From Psychrobacter sp. (lineage in GTDB: Bacteria; Pseudomonadota; Gammaproteobacteria; Pseudomonadales; Moraxellaceae): a stretch of 33,201 nt of DNA. Shown here one piece after another: positions 28,533 through 33,201 of this stretch. The translations under genes were made by a program, and so were the position numbers. Positions within the stretch are counted from its first letter, which is position 1. Each line of letters opens with the position of its first letter. The notes under the pieces are model-generated. The model made no database searches, had not been told where the DNA came from, and was given only the letters and a program-made list of their open reading frames with translations. The stretch is from the NCBI GenBank assembly GCA_029267175.1, contig JARIDJ010000067.1:1-33201 (forward strand), written 5' to 3'.

Positions 28533-29981
28533 ATGTCTGTATTTACTAGCCAACCGCTAAACAAACCTTTATCGCTCACCCCTAGATTGCGTTTGTCTTT
28601 GCTTAGTGTCGCAATAATGCTCAGTGCTTGTGGCGGCTCAGGCGATGACTCTAATGCGTCAATACCCAGCAACCCAAACAATCCTACACCGCCTACCACG
28701 CCTGATATGGAAGTCGATACCAACTGGCTACCTGCAGGCGGCTCAGCGACTATTGCCGCTAATATCTCACGGCCGTTTTTACAGATCATTCCAAATCTGC
28801 CAAGTAATAGCTTGGGCGAGATCTCTGCAGGCCGAGAGTTATTTATCGCTCAGTGGTCACCAGCGGGTAGCGGCCAACCCCTACTTGATGGCGTTGGTCC
28901 CTTGTTTAATGCTGATGCCTGTACTCAGTGTCACAGCGCTGAGGGTCGCAAGCCTGTTTATGCACCAAATGGCAAGCTTGAAGACGCTATTTTATTTAGA
29001 TTAGGCAATAAGCAAGGAATGGCGCACCCCTACTATGGTGAGCAAATGCAGCATCAAAGCATCGACGCTACTATAGCGCCTGAGGGCAAAATGCGTTATG
29101 ACTTTTTGAGTGCTGCGGACAGTGCACTTACTAGTGTGCGCTTTAACTTTACGCCAACGGATAACACGCAGCCCTTAGGAGACACCGCCATTAGTGGCCG
29201 CCTCTCGCCGCAGCTTATCGGTATGGGACTCTTAGACCTTATACCAGAACAAAACATCATCGCCGCCGCTGACCCTAACGATGATAACAAAGATGGTATT
29301 AGTGGCCGCGTACACTGGGTGGCTGATGGCGTAAAGCAACGAGTAGGACGCTTTGGCTGGAAAGCAATCAATCCCAGTTTGCGTAGCCAAAACGCTAACG
29401 CTATGTCGCAAGATATGGGACTAACCACCTCACTCTTTATGGATCCTAACTGTACGGCCAATCAACCTATATGCTGGACATCTCCTAATGGAGGAAGTAC
29501 TGAGGTATCTGATCAAGCCCTAGATGCCGTCACCGACTTTATGACTGCTCTTGCAGTCCCTGAGCGCCGAGTGGAGAATCTAGATGCTTTTAATAAAGGA
29601 GCCAATCTCTTTGCACAAGTAGGCTGCGCCAGCTGTCATACCCCAAAGCAAAAAACCGGGAGCAGTAATCGCTTTCCTCTACTCTCGCAGCAAGTCATCT
29701 ATCCTTATACCGATCTACTGCTCCATGATATGGGCGCCGGACTCGATGATGGCGTCAAAGAAAAAAACGCGGAGAGCTATGAGTGGCGCACGCCGCCATT
29801 ATGGGGTATCGGTATTGTCGCTCAAAATCCTGCGGCAAGGTTTTTACATGATGGGCGCGCCAGCACCTTGAGCGAAGCAATCTTGTGGCATGGCGGCGAG
29901 GCTGAAACCACAAAAAATAACTTTAAGCAGCTATCTAACGAGGACAAAGAAAAGCTATTAAGCTTCTTACGTGCTATCTAA
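28533..29981 (+). CDS. Di-haem c-type lipoprotein, DHOR family (putative peroxidase, DUF1111)
   Basis: This 482-residue protein has a lipobox LSAC (Cys33) followed by a Pro/Asn-rich linker. Two haem c sites are CTQCH (130-134, within GVGPLFNADACTQCH) and CASCH (365-369). The remaining family hallmarks are RFGWKA, SQDMG, LLHDMGAGLDDG, EWRTPPLWGIG and ARFLHDGRA..EAILWHGGEA, which match the DHOR (PF06537) family, distantly related to MauG and bacterial di-haem peroxidases. The true reaction of the family is not well defined. Members in other proteobacteria often sit beside imelysin genes in iron-related loci; none is in view here. A ribosome site AGGTGA precedes the ATG. The gene lies 162 bp after the RCC1 lipoprotein without a promoter of its own that I can see, so it probably shares the Fur-controlled transcript. 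Confidence 0.92.
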   Translation: MSVFTSQPLNKPLSLTPRLRLSLLSVAIMLSACGGSGDDSNASIPSNPNNPTPPTTPDMEVDTNWLPAGGSATIAANISRPFLQIIPNLPSNSLGEISAGRELFIAQWSPAGSGQPLLDGVGPLFNADACTQCHSAEGRKPVYAPNGKLEDAILFRLGNKQGMAHPYYGEQMQHQSIDATIAPEGKMRYDFLSAADSALTSVRFNFTPTDNTQPLGDTAISGRLSPQLIGMGLLDLIPEQNIIAAADPNDDNKDGISGRVHWVADGVKQRVGRFGWKAINPSLRSQNANAMSQDMGLTTSLFMDPNCTANQPICWTSPNGGSTEVSDQALDAVTDFMTALAVPERRVENLDAFNKGANLFAQVGCASCHTPKQKTGSSNRFPLLSQQVIYPYTDLLLHDMGAGLDDGVKEKNAESYEWRTPPLWGIGIVAQNPAARFLHDGRASTLSEAILWHGGEAETTKNNFKQLSNEDKEKLLSFLRAI

Positions 29982-30015
29982 AAGCTGGAATTTTTTATAA
30001 GAAAACTGCTTTATA

Positions 30016-30042
30016 AAAAGGGCTAATTATATTAGCCCTTTT
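30016..30042. terminator. Bidirectional terminator between the DHOR gene and folD
   Basis: AAAAGGGCTAA (30016-30026) pairs with TTAGCCCTTTT (30032-30042), extended by one more pair around a 3-nt loop. T-rich sequence follows on both strands, which suits the convergent DHOR and folD genes. Confidence 0.85.
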
Positions 30043-30097
30043 ATATTTTATGATCAATTTTTATAACTATAAGCGTTTAAAATTATATTAAAGCTCG

Positions 30098-30994
30098 TTA
30101 CAAGCCAGCCGCCTTTTCCGCTGCCTCAACCGTTTGGCGAATAAGCGTATTGATTGTCATCGGTCCCACGCCGCCCGGTACTGGCGTATAAGCACTAGCG
30201 ATACTTTCAATACCCGTCAGCTCTATATCACCGACGCCGCCATTATCCGTAGGATGGAAGCCTGCATCGACGACTACTGCGCCTTGTTTGATCCAATCGG
30301 CTTTAATGAGCTCAGGCACGCCTACTGCCCCGACGACAATATCAGCGCGCTCAATGTGAGCTTGTAGATCTTCGGTTTTTGAGTGGCAAATCGTCACCGT
30401 ACAGTTGGCATTGAGCAGCATCATGGCCATAGGCTTTCCTAAGATTGGACTACGACCAACGACGACCGCCTGCTTACCCGATAGCTCAATACCGTAATGC
30501 TCTAGCAGATGCATGATGCCCTGCGGCGTACAAGAGCCGAAAGCTGTCTCCCCCATACTCATGCGTCCAAAGCCCAAACAAGTCACGCCATCGACATCTT
30601 TTGCCAGATCTATTTGCTCAAAGCAAGCGCGTTCGTCAATGTGGCTTGGCACCGGATGCTGGAGCAAAATACCATGTACATCTGGATTACTATTGAGCTC
30701 ATCAATCTTAGCTTTTAGCTGCTCGGTGGTGGTCTCAGATGGCATCTCAACTTTGATAGAGTCCATACCAACGCGTGTGCAAGCGTTGCCCTTCATACGT
30801 ACATAAGTCGCTGAAGCTGGATCAGCACCAACCAAAATTGTCGCAAGGCTTGGCGTACGACCGGTCTTATCTTTGATGGCCGCTACCCTTTGGCTTAGTG
30901 ATTGCTCTATCTGTTTGGCAAGCGCCTTACCATCCAAAACAGTAGCAGAATTTTGTTCCGTTGACGACTCGTTGATGTTTGACGAACTAGACAT
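30098..30994 (-). CDS. folD: Bifunctional methylenetetrahydrofolate dehydrogenase/cyclohydrolase FolD
   Basis: This 298-residue enzyme interconverts 5,10-methylene-THF, 5,10-methenyl-THF and 10-formyl-THF, supplying one-carbon units for purines and formyl-Met-tRNA. Key residues are Tyr64 and catalytic Lys68 (YVRMK), Gln112 (GILLQHPVP), Asp135 (DVDG), the NADP loop [11 protein letters not shown] (178-188) and the C-terminal [12 protein letters not shown]. The residue two after the catalytic Lys, Lys56 in E. coli FolD, is Asn70 here. An N-terminal extension of about 18 polar residues precedes the fold; GGAG at 5-nt spacing supports this start. It is a single-gene unit. Confidence 0.96.
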   Translation of the reverse strand: MSSSSNINESSTEQNSATVLDGKALAKQIEQSLSQRVAAIKDKTGRTPSLATILVGADPASATYVRMKGNACTRVGMDSIKVEMPSETTTEQLKAKIDELNSNPDVHGILLQHPVPSHIDERACFEQIDLAKDVDGVTCLGFGRMSMGETAFGSCTPQGIMHLLEHYGIELSGKQAVVVGRSPILGKPMAMMLLNANCTVTICHSKTEDLQAHIERADIVVGAVGVPELIKADWIKQGAVVVDAGFHPTDNGGVGDIELTGIESIASAYTPVPGGVGPMTINTLIRQTVEAAEKAAGL

Positions 30995-31314
30995 GATAAC
31001 TCCAAGAATTTGACAATAAACATAGAGGGATTGGCTATGATTTTACGCGTGATATTGTACCTCTGTTGCCTACAAAAACCCAGCTATTGAGCTTTATTAA
31101 AATAAAACTCTTTACATTGTTTAGTTATTGTCGAGCCTTTTATTACTGTTTTTATAGCATCTGCCTTCTTACTATGATTAATAGTTTACTGCGGCGTCAT
31201 TAGATTTGAAGTTACATCTGTGTTAGGTTATTAACACAAAATTAATATTTAAGGTTATAAAGCTTAATATTCGTTTATTTTCAATCACATTTATGATTAT
31301 AGTGAGGTGTAAAC
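30995..31314. other. Divergent intergenic region between folD and the symporter gene
   Basis: No gene is seen. The region is AT-rich and carries the symporter promoter and operator candidate at 31206-31238. I could not pick a clear folD promoter. Confidence 0.4.
31206..31238 (+). promoter_or_regulatory. Candidate symporter promoter with overlapping palindrome
   Basis: TTGAAG (31206-31211) and TATTAA (31229-31234) are 17 bp apart. A perfect inverted repeat TGTGTTA-N6-TAACACA (31219-31238) covers the -10, a likely operator. The arms are spaced too far apart for a CRP or FNR site, so the regulator is unknown. Confidence 0.4.
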
Positions 31315-32979
31315 TTGCAAAATGAGACATTGTTTCAGTTTTCAGCGTTAACCGTTATTTTATTACTTTTAGCTTTTTATGGAGGGACTTACTTCCTATC
31401 GTTATTAATCAAAAAAGACAAGGAGTCGACCACAGGTTTTATGGTAGCCGGTCATGGCGTAGGCTTTGGTATGGGCGCGGCTAGTATGACGGCCACTTGG
31501 ATTTGGGCGGCCTCTTTTTATGCTGCGGCAACCTCCGGTTATAAATACGGGGTATCCGGTCCGATTCATTACGGCTTTTGGGGCGCACTGATGATTTTAT
31601 TCATCTACCCCTTTGGGATGCGCTTTCGCGAACTGGCTCCAAACGGTCACACTTTAGGCGAGCTGATACACGCCCGCCATGGCTCATCAAGCCAATTGAT
31701 TTTAGCCATATCTAATATTATGGGCAGCTTAATTAGCTTGATGGTCAATTTTACCGCTGCAGGTGCTTTAGTATCGGTATTATCGCCTTTATCTTTCCAG
31801 ACTGGGGTACTTATCGCCGGTATCGGTGTGTTGAGTTATACCTTAACCTCCGGCTTTAGGGCTTCGGTGTTTACCGACTTTGCCCAGCTTGTCGCTTTAA
31901 TGGCAATCGGCGTGGTCATTATTCCAGCGGTGCTATTTTCCATGGGTGGTCCTGAAGTGATGGTCAGAGGCCTGTCTAACTTAACCTTAGAGCAGCAAAA
32001 TATCTTTTCATCAGAAGCCTTCTTAAATCAAGGCGCGCCTTTTTTTGTCGCGGTATTAGCTTATGCTATTGGTAATCAGACCATTACCCAGCGTTTATTC
32101 GCTATCGATAAAACCAAAATCAAAGCCACCTTTGTCACCGCTACCGTCGGTTATGCTGGTATCGTCATCGGCCTCGGTATGATTGGCCTTATGGCCTTAA
32201 CTATCGGTATTGAGCCGTTAAATGGTGATATGAATAATCTAATCCCGCAGATGGTCAGCACTTATTTGCACCCCATCTTTATTGCGTTATTCTTTATCTT
32301 AGTGATTGGTTCCTTATCCTCCACTGCTGACTCAGATTTGTCGGCGCTATCAACCATTATGATGGCTGATGTCTATGGCAAAAACATCGCCAAAAAAGGT
32401 CAAGCGAAACCAAAAACCATGATGCTTGTTGGTCGCGGCACTATGATTGTTGCTACAGTTGCTGGCCTAATTTTCGCTAGCTTCAAGCTTGATATCTTGG
32501 TCATGTTAGTATTCGTTGGTGCTTTATGGGGCGCGGTAGTGTTCCCTGTCATTGCTAGTGTGTTCTGGGATCGTGTAACTAATGCCGCGTTTACCTCAGC
32601 GGTTATTGTCGCCTTAATATTCTTCTGTATCGCCCGTTTTGAGCTGATCCCTATCACCGGTATTAGTGCATTATTCTTCGAAACTATGGCCAGCGTTGGC
32701 GCGGCAGTGGTGATTGGCCTGATGGTCTTTGGCTTTTTGGGTCGCAAGGCTGGCATGGGCGCAGCCCTTATTACTTTAATTTTGATGTTGATATTTGCCA
32801 CTGGCTTCTTACGTGATTATATGGTGTTAGTCGCCTCGTTAACTGCTTATGGCGTCAGTGCTATCGTTTGTACGCTAGTCAGTCTTATGAGTAATGAGCG
32901 CTTCGATTTTGACTTGATCAAACAGCGCGTTGGCGACTACGATAAAAAAACCAAACTACCGCAATCTTCAAAATCTTAA
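31315..32979 (+). CDS. Sodium:solute symporter (SSS family)
   Basis: This 554-residue protein has about 13-14 transmembrane helices and is an inner-membrane Na+-coupled carrier. The start is TTG at 31315: GAGGTG lies 7 nt upstream, and the next in-frame Met would delete the first helix (ALTVILLLLAFYGGTYFLSL). The TM1/2 region carries GHGVGFGMGAASMTATWIW (46-64). The helix 8 segment SSTADSDLSALSTI (335-348) matches the Na2-site Ser/Thr motif of SSS carriers. The sequence recalls the urea/DUR3-like branch more than PutP or PanF, but I cannot fix the substrate. It is followed 105 bp on by a one-helix protein on the same strand that is probably its partner subunit. A palindrome in the likely promoter suggests a dedicated regulator. 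Confidence 0.9.
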   Translation: MQNETLFQFSALTVILLLLAFYGGTYFLSLLIKKDKESTTGFMVAGHGVGFGMGAASMTATWIWAASFYAAATSGYKYGVSGPIHYGFWGALMILFIYPFGMRFRELAPNGHTLGELIHARHGSSSQLILAISNIMGSLISLMVNFTAAGALVSVLSPLSFQTGVLIAGIGVLSYTLTSGFRASVFTDFAQLVALMAIGVVIIPAVLFSMGGPEVMVRGLSNLTLEQQNIFSSEAFLNQGAPFFVAVLAYAIGNQTITQRLFAIDKTKIKATFVTATVGYAGIVIGLGMIGLMALTIGIEPLNGDMNNLIPQMVSTYLHPIFIALFFILVIGSLSSTADSDLSALSTIMMADVYGKNIAKKGQAKPKTMMLVGRGTMIVATVAGLIFASFKLDILVMLVFVGALWGAVVFPVIASVFWDRVTNAAFTSAVIVALIFFCIARFELIPITGISALFFETMASVGAAVVIGLMVFGFLGRKAGMGAALITLILMLIFATGFLRDYMVLVASLTAYGVSAIVCTLVSLMSNERFDFDLIKQRVGDYDKKTKLPQSSKS

Positions 32980-33019
32980 TGAAATACTTTTTATAAAAAT
33001 AGTAGTAGTTAAATTTTTG

Positions 33020-33060
33020 ATAGATAACGACTGATAACCATTGTGCTAAGCGTTATCTAT
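33020..33060 (+). other. Hairpin between the symporter and its small partner gene
   Basis: ATAGATAACG (33020-33029) pairs with CGTTATCTAT (33051-33060), a 10-bp AT-rich stem with a 21-nt loop, ending 24 bp before the next ATG. It has no proper T-run. It could tune expression of the downstream gene. Confidence 0.4.
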
Positions 33061-33084
33061 TTATAAGCCTCAAAAGGAGACAAC

Positions 33085-33201
33085 ATGGACAACACCTTTA
33101 TCTATGGACTTTATATCCTAATATGGCCAGCTATTACCTTAGCCGTACTAGTATTGATTTGTACTGCGACCTATCGTGATATAAAAAAAGCCAAACGCAA
33201 T
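33085..33201 (+). CDS. Single-helix membrane microprotein, probable transporter small subunit (3' end outside window)
   Basis: An open frame of 39 codons starts at ATG 33085 and runs off the window. AGGAG lies 6 nt upstream, a strong ribosome site. Residues 5-29 form one hydrophobic helix (GLYILIWPAITLAVLVLICT), followed by a basic cytoplasmic tail (YRDIKKAKRN). From memory, short proteins with this xxxWPxI helix and charged tail are encoded directly after SSS-type symporters in Pseudomonas and Acinetobacter and annotated as putative transporter small subunits; I could not check this. The full protein is probably only slightly longer than what is visible. It is distinct from the two-helix DUF4212 partners of acetate-type symporters. 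Confidence 0.75.
   Translation, partial: MDNTFIYGLYILIWPAITLAVLVLICTATYRDIKKAKRN

Noticed and set aside
30509..30806. Plus-strand frames of 69-97 codons inside folD
   Set aside because: These are antisense shadows of folD without ribosome sites or recognisable domains.
31219..31238. CRP or FNR binding site
   Set aside because: The TGTG/CACA arms are 4 bp too far apart for CRP, and the FNR core TTGAT..ATCAA is absent.

Overview
The window looks like a chromosomal segment of a Moraxellaceae gammaproteobacterium, most likely Psychrobacter or a close relative. The evidence is the moderately AT-rich DNA, the gene order ndk - rlmN - pilF - rodZ - ispG - hisS - yfgM - bamB - der, a hisZ gene next to purA, and a small exported protein of a kind I associate with Moraxella, Acinetobacter and Psychrobacter. 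The species call is an inference. I see no rRNA, tRNA, CRISPR array, insertion sequence, integrase or phage gene.

Layout. 1-2412: a secreted beta-rich protein behind a likely Fur-controlled promoter, then an EmrE-type small multidrug efflux protein. 2420-5561 (minus): a UvrD/Rep-family helicase and an NlpD-like LysM/degenerate-M23 lipoprotein. 6095-8221 (plus): a small exported protein and a PBP5-type D,D-carboxypeptidase. 8271-10310 (minus): an orphan sensor kinase that ends in a receiver-like domain without its phospho-acceptor Asp. 10586-20460 (minus): the conserved housekeeping cluster rlmN-pilF-rodZ-ispG-hisS-yfgM-bamB-der, covering ribosome modification and assembly, type IV pili, cell shape, isoprenoids, tRNA charging and envelope assembly. 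20875-24388 (minus): ndk, purA and hisZ. 24884-26529 (plus): a DUF2237 protein and a CorA-type metal transporter. 26664-29981 (plus): two consecutive lipoproteins, a seven-repeat RCC1-like beta-propeller and a di-haem DHOR-family protein, behind a promoter overlapped by a strong Fur box. 30098-30994 (minus): folD. 31315 to the end (plus): a sodium:solute symporter with a TTG start and a single-helix partner gene cut by the window edge.

The part least like ordinary housekeeping DNA is the iron-linked material: a 14/19 Fur-box match in front of the RCC1 lipoprotein / di-haem lipoprotein pair, and a 16/19 match in front of the secreted protein at the left edge. The pair is my best candidate for an under-described system, an iron-starvation-induced envelope complex of a beta-propeller and a di-haem enzyme. 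The sequence supports the regulation and the domain calls; the joint function is inference. Smaller items worth a look are a 20-bp triplication of the purA 3' end, the degenerate receiver of the sensor kinase, the symporter plus microprotein pair, and several palindromes inside likely promoters.
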